From contig JAQFVV010006197.1 of the NCBI GenBank assembly GCA_028023455.1, forward strand, positions 19,341,254-19,405,253: a stretch of DNA of 64,000 nucleotides. The letters are read 5' to 3'. Made by a program: the position numbers and the translations under genes. Positions 36,831-49,326 of this stretch are shown piece by piece. The stretch's first letter is position 1, and each line of letters begins with the position of its first letter. Under the pieces are notes generated by a model, which had not been told where the DNA came from, ran no database searches, and was given only the letters and a program-made list of their open reading frames with translations. The stretch is from Epiperipatus broadwayi (taxonomy: Eukaryota; Onychophora; Udeonychophora; Euonychophora; Peripatidae).

Positions 36831-37920
36831 ATGACTATTTTAGTGTGTGCCCTTATTCTATTTCTGCACTAAACCATACAGTGTTAAAGTGATATTTGAT
36901 AATAAAACATATCAGTTTATCCAAATGTCAGAGCAATCCTTTTCCTCCTTTTCTCGATCTAAAATTAGTCTAAACATTTGATGACTACTGAACAAACTAT
37001 TCAAGAACACAAACTGTTCTTAGTTTAACAAACCTAACTTTGGCAAAGTTTCCATCAGATCATTATCAAGCATGAAACTAATTATTATTTGCAAATCTGA
37101 GCAAACACGTTACAAATGTTCTCAATTTTCTAAAAGTTTGAGTGAATATTCCTTTCAAAGAAAGACATTTTAACACAATGTAAAACTACCAAAAAAAAAA
37201 AAAAGTAAACATATTTTCTAGTTATATTCATTGTCTGCTTTCAAATTATGCAAGCTAATACTGTATTATTATTAAATCTCTTTAATCTTTTAGTGATCAT
37301 ACAAACAATTTTTTTTCCTGAAAAACTTTTTAAACAAAGGCTTGAAAATGCTGGAATTTTATTTTAATTTATAAAACTATTTCATATTTGCATATATGGT
37401 TATTTATATCAGTAAAATGAATATGGGAGTTTATATTTATTTTGCTTCTCTTTATACAACAGTATATAGGTGATGAATCCAAAAAGCAAGTTCTCAGTAT
37501 TTTCTAGTAAAATCATTGAGACTTTAACAGTACCACAATTTGTGTGCTTTTTCTTGCTTTTCTCTAATCAAAATTATTATATATTAAAACTCTAATTCCT
37601 TTTTTTGTTTTTAATTATTATGTTTTTCTCACTGAATGAATAACAACTATTATCATTAGCTTTTGATATGAAAAGTGACTTGTTATATATTTTCTGATAT
37701 AAATAAAACACCAAGATTAAAGAACTTCTCCAAAAACATATATACACACAAAATATATATTTTTCCTCCCGTAGGATTTGAACATTTGTTTAGTTTTTAG
37801 ATGAAACATTTACCTTTATTACAATAAGGTTTACCTATCACTCTGTTGATAATTTGTTGACAACTAAACTTTCTGAATTATGTAAATTTTTCTAATGATT
37901 TACATATTTTTGTGTAGTAT

Positions 37921-38010
37921 GACAATGGTAGATTAATGGACTCAAATGTTAAAGGTTAATGAATTGAAACTCAACGTATTACTGGTGGTCAAGCATCACA
38001 TGACCTCAAT
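37921..38010 (+). repeat. SINE copy
   Basis: 'atggtagattaatggactc' at the A-box position, 'gaattgaaactc' at the B-box position and a 'aagcatcacatgacctc' tail. This is the same order as the minus-strand copy at 61.3 kb. Confidence 0.55.
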
Positions 38011-38409
38011 AGTGACTAATTATTAGATTTTTTTTTCCATTCACCCTACAAGAAAACTTAAGGCTTAATTTTTTTTTATCTATATGTTATATTTCTTATT
38101 CTCCATTGCATTTTCAAAAACCTTTATTATCAGTTCCACAATTCAAAAGCACTAAATTGTCAGAAGTGGTGATGACCAATCATAACAAAAAAAAAAAAAA
38201 AATTCAGCAAGCTGAAGAGAAAAAATTACATAACAACAATAATAAGAACAACAAAAAAAATTTTTTTTTTTTACTAATTTAATGTAACCAGTGATAAAGG
38301 AGATATATATTGTAATTTATGACAAAATTATAGCATACGTGCAAGAAAGATACCCATAGCAAAAAGAATTATATAACAAAACATTAGATTTTTGAATGAT
38401 TTATACTTC

Positions 38410-38510
38410 AAGAGTTCCTAACAAGTTTAAGCATTGGAAGTCACAGAGTTGATCCATGGATTTGAGCTCCAGAGTCAATCACTCTGCTGTTACACTAAAC
38501 TACATAGATT
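38410..38510 (-). repeat. SINE copy
   Basis: On the minus strand: 'tagtttagtgtaacagcagagtgattgactc', then 'ggatcaactctgtgacttcc'. This is the same family as the neighbouring copies. Confidence 0.55.
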
Positions 38511-38679
38511 AAAGATTTAAAAATTTCACAATTTATATGTCTAAATACCTGAATATTCATTAATGTTTACAATATACATCTAAGTATGCTTTGAACAATT
38601 ACCATGAAAATAAAAGTTGAAGGAGGAGTCCAGTTAGTTGAAAGTTAAATATATATCTTTCTGAAGGTTCATGATGATG

Positions 38680-39163
38680 GTATTTTAGTTGTATTTATAT
38701 ATTGGACTATTTCCATTATTTAATATTAAGTATTGAATGTTTTTTTAAAAATTTAACGTTATTTAAATTTTCCAATTACATTCAACTGTTAGTAATGGCA
38801 CACAAGTTAGTAAATGCACAATGTTTTAAGAGGTATTATTCTCCTCACTTCTTCAAGTACTGCTGCCATGATCAGTGACAGTACTAGCATGGGAATTGAA
38901 CCTGGACTCTTAGATATTTGAATATTGAATTTTAAAGTAACACTCTAACCAACTAAGCCATCTTTCTTAAAATTCAATATTCAAGAAATCTAAGAGTTCA
39001 AGTTCAATTCCTATACTAATACTATCACTGGTCAGGCCAGCAATACCTAAAGAAGAGAGGAGAATAATACCACTCAAAACATTGTGCATATACTAACCTG
39101 TGTACTATTATTAATAGTGAATGTATGGAAATAGTCCAAAATATAAATGCAACTTAAATATCT
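38680..39163. repeat. Long hairpin made of two inverted SINE-containing copies
   Basis: The left arm (about 38,680-38,933) and right arm (about 38,968-39,163) are imperfect reverse complements. Shared blocks include 'ggactatttccat', 'acattgtgcat', 'ggagaataatacc', 'ttcaattcc.at.ct' and 'aaaattcaatattcaa'. The loop contains a single A-box-like 'ttggttagagtg' (minus strand), and each arm has a B-box-like 'ggttcaattcc'. The left arm holds about 55 bases with no counterpart on the right. It is most simply two copies of a SINE-bearing unit inserted or duplicated in opposite directions. Confidence 0.8.
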
Positions 39164-39169
39164 ATAAAT

Positions 39170-42100
39170 AATCTTCACTTAATCTCTTGAGTAAAATAAT
39201 TTACTATTCTGAAATATTTCTAAAATAAAGTTATGTCAAAATGTTTACACAGCATTGAAACTACATCAGCTTTCATTAGCATGGAATATAAAAATAATGC
39301 GAATTAAATAGAAATAACATTGTTTAACCAAAAACATTTACAGGTAATAATAATTCTTCACAGAATAACTGATATAATACAATTTATAGTCAGTTGAATA
39401 TATTATCAAGAAACCAAAAAACACAAAAATCTAATATTAAAAAAAACAAAAAACATTAAAAATCACAAATTTCTAACTGACAGATTTATTCTTAATAGCT
39501 AAATAAATCTAACACAGAAATAATAACTTTATGTTATTTTTTATCTCTACTTCTAGTTTGCAATTCGGGAGAATGACTTGGACGCTTTAAGCATTCTATA
39601 GTTGTATTTAAAATTAATTCGTTCTCATGTCAAATAAATTTACGATGTATACTAAGAATTAGTTCTGAAAGGGTTAATTTTAATAATTTTAAGACAGTAC
39701 AACTAAAACTGCATATTGTTTCACAAACTTTTTTTCAATGGATTGCAAAAATATCAATAAGGAAAAAAAGCCCATTTGAACATTTCGTCCAGGACTGAAT
39801 TGTTCTTTAAAATAATAGTAAAAAAGATACTTCCAGATTTCATACTTATTATGTGCGAGAGCCATCTTGCCACTTTAAATTTTATTTAATAAGCTAAGAC
39901 TTAAGTTTAATTTTATGAATACTTCGGTTTACTAATTTATTCAAACTTTTATACATTTATAGATTTAAATCATTAGTTCCGAGAAAAATAATGTAAATTA
40001 GATGCTGCGTTTAACTAATTGATGGAAATATATTTGAAAAATTTGAATTATTAATATATGAATAAAGTTTTGAATTACTCTCGAACTTTATAATACTTGG
40101 AAATAGTACCCCTCCCCCATCTATGTTCTTAAAAATGAATTCTGTCTTTTTTTTTCAGTTATTTTAGTTACCTAAGCTTGCTATTTTATTTTATAATTAA
40201 TATTACATACGAACTTTATGTTCTTTAAGTAATCGTAGTGCAGTAATTTGCTAATAAAGTAATATAGTCAAGAAATAACACTTGATGATTGTCAGCAATA
40301 ATTTTCGATTACATTATAGCTTCCTTATATACATTTTATTCTAAACTATAAACTTTAATGAGTTCTACATTATTACTCTTATTAAACTTACCCTGCTTTA
40401 ATTAAAATGAAATTGACACCTATGTAATTCTGAAATTATTAACATTTATGTAGATTTATAAGTTATCCTTCTATTTAAAAGTCATACATAGTTTTTTTAA
40501 AAAAAATTAAGATAAGCAAACTACATGTAATCAAAACTTACTTATAAATTATTATATTAACAAGTAAAATTTGCTATATTAGATGAGAAGTAGAACAGAT
40601 TATCCTTAGATGAAATTAAAAGTTTTTGTATATAAAAGACCACAAACTTAAAAATTCTATTATACAATAGCAATGAAGCATTCTTAGAAAGATCGTAGGA
40701 ATAAAATATTAGACTTATATAATAATAAATTTCATATTGTCAACTATAGAAATACCACATTCTTACTACTGATTAAAAAAAAAAAAAAAATCCTCTCATC
40801 AGCTGTGCTAAGTTGTCACTAAGAACAACTAAAAGTATTTAGAATCTTATTTCATATACAACCGATTTTAATTTATTTGAAAGTATGAAAAGAAAACGCA
40901 GCATAGTATTAACTATTGCCCTCTGATTCAATTTAAATTTCACAAAAAAAATCTTTAGTTTAAAATAATGTATTTACCATATATATAATATCAAAACTTT
41001 TATTTTTTAGAAATTTTTTACTAAAAATATATATACAAATAATGAAATTATTATTAGAAATAAAAAGTCAACTTTCACAAATAAAACAAAAAATAATACT
41101 AACTTTATTGACACAAAGTATTTCATGTCTCCCATTTATATAAATTTTTAGTAGCATAATATACTTATTAAAATAAAATAAACTTTAAAAAAGTTATACA
41201 TAAACTTCACATATTTATTAAAAACTGAAAATATATAAATACTTTTTTTCAAATATCACTGTGAAATAAACCTGAATTAATTTTTTCTTTTATTATATAG
41301 GTATGAAAGTCTATTTTTTATCCTGATTATTTCTTTGTAATCTAATTACTAATTACAGATGACATCTTGAAACAATATATGTGAAGTTAAAATTTATGTT
41401 ATATTCAAATGTTGAATGACCAAAATCTGTGAAAATCAAGAATGTAACAGAATTAAATGTTGCTTTTCTGGCTACCATAAAAATCAAAAAGGTGCATGCA
41501 ACGCTGCCCCCAAATGTATCCATAGAGGTTACATAACAATTAAATGATGTGCTTTTTCATAATCAGTAAGGCCACATATAATTATACTATAGTTAAGAAA
41601 AAATTATAATCAATTTACTTTCTAAAACCCTTATCATGTATTCAAGGTATTATAATAGTTTTATTTGAAAGTGATGGATGTAGTACACAAACGTTAATGT
41701 ATACAAGCAATATGATAACTCTATCATTGAAATATAATAATTTAAAGATAATACTAGTATTGCTTCATTTTTATATCAATAACAAACCTACATAAAAATA
41801 CACATGACAAAATAACTTAATCATTAAAAAATTAAGAAACCTAAAAATGTTTTATGCAGTTTTACATTTTTAAAAAATTTTTGATCACAAGATATTGTTT
41901 ATTTATTTTATAAAAAATGCTAGGATAAAATAAATAAATCATATTATACAATAGTTATAATATTCAATAAAATATATATATATGTAAAAGATGTTTTAAA
42001 ATTCTCCACGTGGAAATAAATATCGAGTACTCATTCATAAAATATGTTAAATTTTAAAAATAAATGAGTTCATTCAAAAATAATATATAAAACAACTTTT

Positions 42101-42300
42101 TTTACAGTGATTGTTTAATATCTTCACGCTCTCATTTCCAGTACTTAAAATTTGCCCATACTTAAACATTTGGTTGAAAGAATAGGTGGATTCATTCTAT
42201 TCTTTCACAAAGACTTTATCTTGTATTGAAAAAATGAGAGTATTCATTTATTGTTAAGATCCACAAAGCGCATGTGCATTAGCTTACAAAGCTGATTATT
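39170..42300. other. AT-rich sequence without recognised gene
   Basis: No gene-like frame. At about 41,430-41,580 a segment ('aatgatgtgctttttcataatcag') resembles one at 1,830-1,860 ('aatgatgacgtcttttcataatcaa'), suggesting an uncharacterised dispersed repeat. Confidence 0.4.
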
Positions 42301-42309
42301 AGTTTATTA

Positions 42310-42682
42310 TAATGCTTTTATGTAAATAGTTGACTAAAAAGTACAAAATAAAATAATCAATAAAGTAATCCACCTCTTGGCTAATTTGCAATTCTTGGAA
42401 AATATCAAGAGATCTTAAGAATTTAGACTTATTATAAAACAATTGGAAATTGCAGAAATATTGTAATTTCACAAAAGCATCTGAAGACTTTTTGATTTTT
42501 ATGATTTATTTGAGCCTCAAATGGTTTTATGAAATGACACTATTCCTGCAATTTCCAATTGTTTTATAATAAATCTAGATTCTTAAGATCTCTATTTTCC
42601 AAGAATGACAAATTAGCAAAGAGATGGATTACTTTGTTTTATTTTTTACTTTGTAATCAGCTACTTACACAAAAACATTATT
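42310..42682. repeat. Long hairpin (~140-bp arms)
   Basis: The left arm (about 42,310-42,454) is an imperfect inverted copy of the right arm (about 42,547-42,682). Shared blocks are 'caattggaaattgcag', 'attataaaac', 'gatcttaagaat', 'tcttggaaaat', 'taatccac' and 'gtaaatag'. About 90 bases separate the arms. One further single-arm copy lies at 44,648-44,775. Confidence 0.8.
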
Positions 42683-43369
42683 TTTTTAAAAAAAAAACTT
42701 TTTTTTTACATATTTTTTTAACTTTTTAGTTATACTTATCCAGGGCCAAACAGTTAATTGGCAGATGGATAGTTTTAATGGTTAATTAAAGGAACCACCA
42801 ACAAAGTTTAATAAGAAATTTAGAATTTATTTTATTCTAAATAATGATAATACTGTTAGTAAAAAAATAGCAATTCAACTTGCTATTTGTTACTAGAGAA
42901 CAGGATACTTAAGAATTCAAATCTCTGTAGAGATTTAATATATATGTCTCTTTAACTCTGCTTTTTTGTAAGCACATTATTGTGCACACACATTATTCTG
43001 AGATAGTCAAATTAGATTCTTGACTAGAGTATTTCTTTATTAACTTTCAGAACCTCAGAACTAACCACAAAATAAAACTTAAACTCAGCCACTCAGTATG
43101 TGATTTTTGCATTGTTGATTTTATTCCTTCTGTTTTCCTCTTCTGCAGACTTTTTGATCAGCTTTATTAATTTTCATAAACTAAGACTTTTATTAATATG
43201 CAAATTTGCCTCTTCCTTCTTACTGTTACTGACTTTTTCTCCCTGCATATCATTTATTTTTTATTTATTGTCTGGAGTATTCTAGCAATATCAATATTTT
43301 ATTTACTTATTCTTTAATAAAATATAAGTACAGACATAGCAACTTACATATTATTTTAAAAAAATTGTC

Positions 43370-43815
43370 AAAAACTACAAAGAAATCTGACAAAAATTGT
43401 AATTTAATAATAAGACATGAAAATAAAAAATACACCCTCTAACAAACGAATTCTAAATTCAAATATCATGTGATCATCTACTATAAAAATATTTATATAT
43501 CGACTTTTTAATTAATTCTTTAATCTTTTTTTACATATTTTTTTTTCATAAAATATTTATGAAATATTAATTATTTCAAAAGAATAATTGAGTTTTTAAT
43601 AGAAAATATTTATTTTTAATTATTTAGGTATGAGTTAAATGAAAATATTAACAAAATTTTACTCTACAAACATAATATTTCTGTTGACTCATGTACTAAG
43701 GATTTTTTCTGGGGGAAAAAAAAAGTATTTGAGTTTGAGTTCTAAAGCAGGACTTTTTTTTTTCATTGTTTATAATTCAAAAATGTGGATATCCCAACAA
43801 AAACACACAACAGCG
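43370..43815. repeat. Segmental duplication, copy 1
   Basis: About 445 bases match 44,995-45,440 in the same orientation. Shared blocks include 'ataagacatgaaaataaaaaatac', 'cctctaacaaac', 'atatcatgtgat', 'atattaattatttca' and 'acaaaattttactctacaaa'. The copies are about 80-85% alike by eye. The 72-codon frame in this copy is broken in the other, so it is not a conserved gene. Confidence 0.8.
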
Positions 43816-44647
43816 ATTTTTAATTATGACAAAATTATTTCTTATAGCACTACTTAAAAATTTCAAAAGCTTGATTAATTAGAGATTATTCAGAAAAATA
43901 ACACACCCATTTTTACAATTGTAATCTCTAATCATTTAAACCTAAAGTATAATAAAGCACTTTAATTATTTTTAAATATATATAGATTTCATTGATCCAA
44001 TTAAGCTTTCTATTTAATATCATTAATTTATTTAAAAGGAAATCAACTGACATACTACACAAGATTATTCTCAACATTAGAAATAACACTCCTCTCTATT
44101 ATTGTATTCCAGAGCCATTTGCTGTAAACTTAAGTAATTAATATCAAATACTCATACAACTGTCTAGCTATTGTCTTTTATATCACCTAACATCTCATGC
44201 ATAAAATAGATGCCTCTAGAATGGAATAGTAAAATGGATTAAAACTCCTAATACAGATATATAAAAGAAACTAAGTCACATACTGCTTTATTTTGTTTAG
44301 GTGATTAATTGTTAATTTATTAAAATCTTACATGATATACTTATGACTTGATTACATGATTTTTCTCCAGATAATATTGAATAATAATTGTGAATTTGAA
44401 GATATAAGATACATATGCCTATGTTGAAAAAAAAAACATAGTTCATTAAAGCTTAATATGTTCAATAGAATAAAATAAAAAAAGGTTTATTATAAACATG
44501 TCTTCTCAAAGAAGATAATTAAAATTGAGATATGATATTTGGGTATGGTGTTGGTTGATAAAAGACAAGACTGCTGTGGGATGATAGTTGTAAATTCAAT
44601 TCTTTCACATATCACGATCTTCTGTAAACTCATCCTATTTTATAGAC

Positions 44648-44775
44648 TTCCAATTGTTTTATAACAAGTCTAGATTCTTAAGATCTTGGATATTTTCCAA
44701 GAATGGCAAATTAACTATGAGGTGAATTAGTTTATTTTGTACTTTTTAATCAGCTATTTACATAAAAGCATTATA
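44648..44775. repeat. Single-arm copy of the 42.3-kb hairpin unit
   Basis: It matches the right arm of the 42.3 kb hairpin ('ccaattgttttataa.aa.tctagattcttaagatct', 'ttttccaagaatg'). It lies upstream of duplication copy 2 much as the hairpin lies upstream of copy 1, so the duplicated segment probably originally included one arm. Confidence 0.75.
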
Positions 44776-44994
44776 ATATATTCAAAAGTAAACCACATGT
44801 GTGAAGATTGATTTACTTCTGAATAGATTACAATAAATACTTCACTATATAAAAAATAAATATTTATAAAAGCATTATTTAAAAAAAGTTTTGTCTACAT
44901 ATTATTTTTTCTTTTTTAATTACATTTATATATTGTCAAAATCACACTTGGGTTTTTTGGTTTGGATAAATTGTACTTATATATTGTTTTAAGA

Positions 44995-45440
44995 AATGGT
45001 TAAAACTAAAAACAAAAATCTGACAATAATTATAATTTAATGATAAGACATGAAAATAAAAAATACATCCTCTAACAAACAAATTCTAAATTTAAATATC
45101 ATGTGATTGTCTCCTATATAAAAATATTTATGTATTGGCTTTTTAATTAATTATCTAATTTTTTTACACATTTATTATTTTTTCACAAAATATTTATGCA
45201 ATATTAATTATTTCAGAAGAATAATTCAGATTTTAATAGAAAATATTTATTTTAAATTAATTATGAGTTAAATAAAAATATTAGCAAAATTTTACTCTAC
45301 AAATGCAATATTTCTGTTGGCTTAGTTGTTAAGGAATTTTTCTTGAAAAATTAAAGTATATGACTTTGATTTCTAAAGGTCACACTTTTTTTTTCATTAT
45401 TAAAAATTAAAAAAATGTAGATATTCTAACAAAAACACAG
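44995..45440. repeat. Segmental duplication, copy 2
   Basis: This is the partner of 43,370-43,815. The offset between the copies is about 1,625 bases. The difference from the arm-to-arm offset (about 2,100) shows that extra sequence of several hundred bases lies in copy 1's flank (about 42.7-43.37 kb) but not in copy 2's. Confidence 0.8.
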
Positions 45441-46389
45441 ACAGGGCATTTAAATAGATTTTTATTATTCATTACATATGTATATTTTGTTTTTTAATTG
45501 TATGTATTCAAAAATAAAAAATAATCTTAAAAACAATAAATTAACTTTGCAAGTAAAGGAAAAGTTGTAAACTGAAATACATAATCAAAACAATAGATAT
45601 CATTTTAACATTCAAACAAAGAGAATACATTTTTAATAAAATGAAATTTATTTCCACTAATTTTCTAACAGTAAAATGAATTTTGATAAAGAATATAAAA
45701 AAAATTTCAAATAAAATTCAAATATCAACACCATGTACTTACCAAAAAAATTCATTAAATTTTATAAAAATAAATACATAAACTATATATAAACTAACAA
45801 TTTTTAATTTTAAAATTAAAACAAAAGTTGAAGTCATGCAAATGTAATGACTTCTTCTGAATATAATGCTATTTGTTTGAGAACACACCCACACAACTTG
45901 AGTTTCTATTTTTCACAGAATAATATTAATATCTAATGACTTTAGTTGAAATTAATATAGCAATATACATTGCAAACCATGAAATGGATACCACAATTGA
46001 GCTTTTTTATGGACAAAAAAAAAATTGCATTTTTTTTTACTTATCTTATGGTTATGTTTGTGCCAACATTTTATTACATCAATTAAAGTTTTTTTCCCTT
46101 TTTGCTTTCTTGCAATAAGATTTATACAAATTTTTAACAAAATTTATATAAATAACATATTAACACAAATGTATTTTATAAAGTTAGTAATTAAAGTATT
46201 GTCTTTTTATTTTTCTTGCAATTTTCATTTGCTTATTTTGTAGAAAAAAATGTAATTATGGATTGGACATTTTTTTCTCTGCATCTCAAACTGAGAAATT
46301 AAGTTTAAAAAAAAAACACCAATCATGTCCATTAGGACATTAATTTTTTTTTTTTGTTTCAATAATATTCTTTATTGTCTCTAAAGGTT
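45441..46389. other. AT-rich sequence without recognised features
   Basis: Overlapping short frames on both strands at 45.9-46.2 kb are chance products of T-rich sequence. Confidence 0.5.
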
Positions 46390-47270
46390 ACATGATGTCT
46401 ATATACTTATGCCTTGGTCTCAGTGGCATGATAATTTTTGAGTACATTGGTATGGAAGTGCTGAATGGGGGTGTACAGCAGTAAACCTATAGAATTATAT
46501 TGCTTTAGAAATAACTGCTATTCATTTCTGATTTTGTTGTTCATTGGTGTCCCTCCTACAATCTTTCATTAATATTCTGTTATCATCTTTATTTATTAAT
46601 GATAAGTTTTATATATTTGTACAGCTGTGTGAAAATCCATATTTCATATTGTCCTTTTAGGTTTTGTTTGAATAATGTGTGCTTATGTAATGGTTAGCTT
46701 TGCATGCTCCTATAAAGTGACTTGTGATTTTGATAGTGACCAGGTGGCTGCATGGATATCTGGATCCACCATGTTTGCATCTCTACTCATTATTAGTTGC
46801 ATCTTGTTGTATAATGTTGCTGGATGACTTCTGGTATTATTTCCAAAGCTGAAAACACTTTGTGTGCACCAATACGCGTAAAGCCCAAGGACCGTCACAC
46901 ATGGCTCTTTTTTTCCAGAAGTCATCTGCCCCTGCAAATCCTTGTGCTTATAATCATTTATTGGCAAATAATTTGGTATCAGTAATGCCTTATTTTCATC
47001 CTATCTGCAGGAATTTTCAATCACGTCTCTTTGCAATAGAGACACCATTTCTTGTGGAATTTATTATATGTATTGCTAATAACTATGCATTGTAGCTTGA
47101 AATTATTCCACCAGAGCACGTATGCTTCGGGTCTGCTAACGATAATGGTTACCATTTTTTCTTTTATTGTGATTTCAATTCTCATGAAGTATCATAGCAC
47201 TTTCAAAATCAAAATTGACATAAACTTTCATGTTTTTCGTGGTCAATTTGCCAACGTTAAAATTCAAAAA
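46390..47270. other. Higher-complexity segment, unclassified
   Basis: Homopolymers are fewer here and the base composition more even than on either side. Frames of 74-85 codons occur on both strands (46,710-46,967 minus; 46,862-47,095 plus; 47,052-47,276 plus). The minus strand yields phrases such as 'FTRIGAHKVFSALEIIPEVI' in one frame and 'HKKWCLYCKET' in another. This suggests a decayed coding sequence, perhaps of a transposon, but I cannot name a family. Confidence 0.3.
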
Positions 47271-48190
47271 TGTTAGAATATGATTAAATGACTTGAATTT
47301 AAATTATTTTCAATTGAAGAATGTTAAAAAATCAAATGAAAGTACTTCAATGGTTTGTTATAGTTTTTATAAATACATTATCATTGTTATAATTCATTAT
47401 TTTTATCACAATATTTATTTCATAATGGACATGTTGTTTTACTTACATTTAATAATATATATAATGATATAATACTTCTTTTCATGGTATTTTTCATGTA
47501 TTTAATATATATATATATATTTTAAAAAAATCCAGCACATTCAAAAATTCAAAAAAATTGTCTTAATGAATCAGATGGTAATTAGTTTACTGATAATTAA
47601 AGTAAAAAGATTTTTTTTCCATGTCATTCACTTGATTTTACCTAATAATTTACTTTAGTGTGCAAAACTTTTATAAATAATTAAATAAAAGAATTAAATT
47701 TCATATCATTACTTCACCTTATATTCAAGTCTATTAATCAGATGGAGAGAGGCAGAGAAGGGGGTACAATAATTATCAGAGTAAAAAGAATGTTAAATTA
47801 AAGGAAAGAATATCAACGCATTTCCAATTAAATTACTTTTTAAATAAGAAGAAAAAAGCTGTTTAAATGTGAAGAAGATAACATGGATTCTAAAAATAAT
47901 TTTCATTTTAGCAAAAAATTTTTGTAAATGTAACATTTGATTACTATTTGATAGAATTATCAATTCAGTATCCACATTAAAACAAACGTGTTTTACACAA
48001 AAATGTGCTAATATACATTTAAGATATTTGGTTGACTGAATAAATGAAGTACTAAGTAAAATATAGTCAAGATCTAGAAATGTGTATTCTACACACACAC
48101 ACACACAAAATCACCACATAATATAGATTTTACTTAATACACAGATATATGTTGTTTACACTTTTGTATTAATTTTAAATATTAAACCAC

Positions 48191-48293
48191 TAAACATCAC
48201 ATGATCACCATTCTTTATACTTATACAAGCTGTTTACACAGAGGCAAAGCCTAGCTTGCACTGAGTGGCACTACTGTGTGAAGAGTTTTGCAT
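48191..48293. mobile_element. Foldback family, internally deleted copy
   Basis: The outer sequence 'taaacatcacatgatcaccattctttat' at the left joins directly to the other outer end 'gagtggcactactgtgtg' followed by 'agagttttgc' at the right. Both hammerhead-bearing arms are missing. The copy is useful because it defines the family's two outer ends. Confidence 0.6.
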
Positions 48294-49296
48294 CTGCATA
48301 GTTTTAAACATTCATTAACTACATATTACACAGAATATTCCATGGAATTTATAAAGTATTGCCAACTTATATCCCAGATGCATTGATAAAATTATTAAGA
48401 ATTAAATTTTCCTTTCTTTATTATTGTTATAATGCTTATTTTATTAAACCTTTACAACCTTTTAATTTCAATTGATCAGAAATCTTCATAATTATAAAAT
48501 ATATAAATACACAAATAGTTTATCATATAAACAATCAACATTATACCTTCTTATAAATTGACTCATTTGTATATCTTATTACATGTATACATATATTTCA
48601 TTAAATTATAGATATTATTTTCAATATTTTTTTAAAATCAACTGCTATTCCTTTAACACATTATCAGTAGTTGAAAACTCAAATATCAATGTCAAATTTT
48701 AAGCTGGTCATGTTATTAAAATATAGACTTTCTGAAGGAGTAAGTCTATTTGTTGACTCTCTAAAATAAAAATCCTCACCACTTCTTTGACAATGATGAT
48801 ATTATTAATAATTAAAAATATATGGCATTCTTTACTTGGCTAAATTTTAATGGCTGACTAGAAAGATTGAGGGATTAAAATGGTAAAGAAGATACTAACA
48901 TTTGCTGATCCTGGTTGCATTAGATTTTTATTTGATACCTTGAAAGTAACATGCATAAAAAAATCTATTATAATTCAATGAATGGTATTTGTGCATATTA
49001 ATAATGATATTTGCATAGCTGGATAATTTTGTAAATAACATACAAGAATTAGGGTGATGTATCCTCTTAATGGCCCATGTACATTGGATAGAAATATTTA
49101 GTCCAATGAAGCTAAAACCATACTTTGTAATATTAAAAACAGAAAGACTGTGAACCTTAATGAGATACTTAGAATAATTTACAATATGGTAGTATAATAC
49201 AGATTTTAAACTTCTCCCTCGATAATTTAATATACAAATTAAAAAAGCGTATGCAACACTTGAAAGAGAAGCTATACCGATTCCAAAAATTGTTAT

Positions 49297-49326
49297 GCGC
49301 TAAGCGCTTTCGAGGCCACTTGCCTC
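49297..49326 (-). other. GC-rich nested hairpins flanking GAAA
   Basis: On the minus strand there is a hairpin GAGGC-AAGUG-GCCUC (49,326-49,312), then GAAA (49,311-49,308), then GCGC-UUA-GCGC (49,307-49,297). The order stem II, GAAA, stem III resembles a hammerhead. The upstream strand reads 'tgaatatga' instead of CUGAUGA and no stem I is found. It may be a degenerate ribozyme-bearing terminus of another retroelement. Confidence 0.35.
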
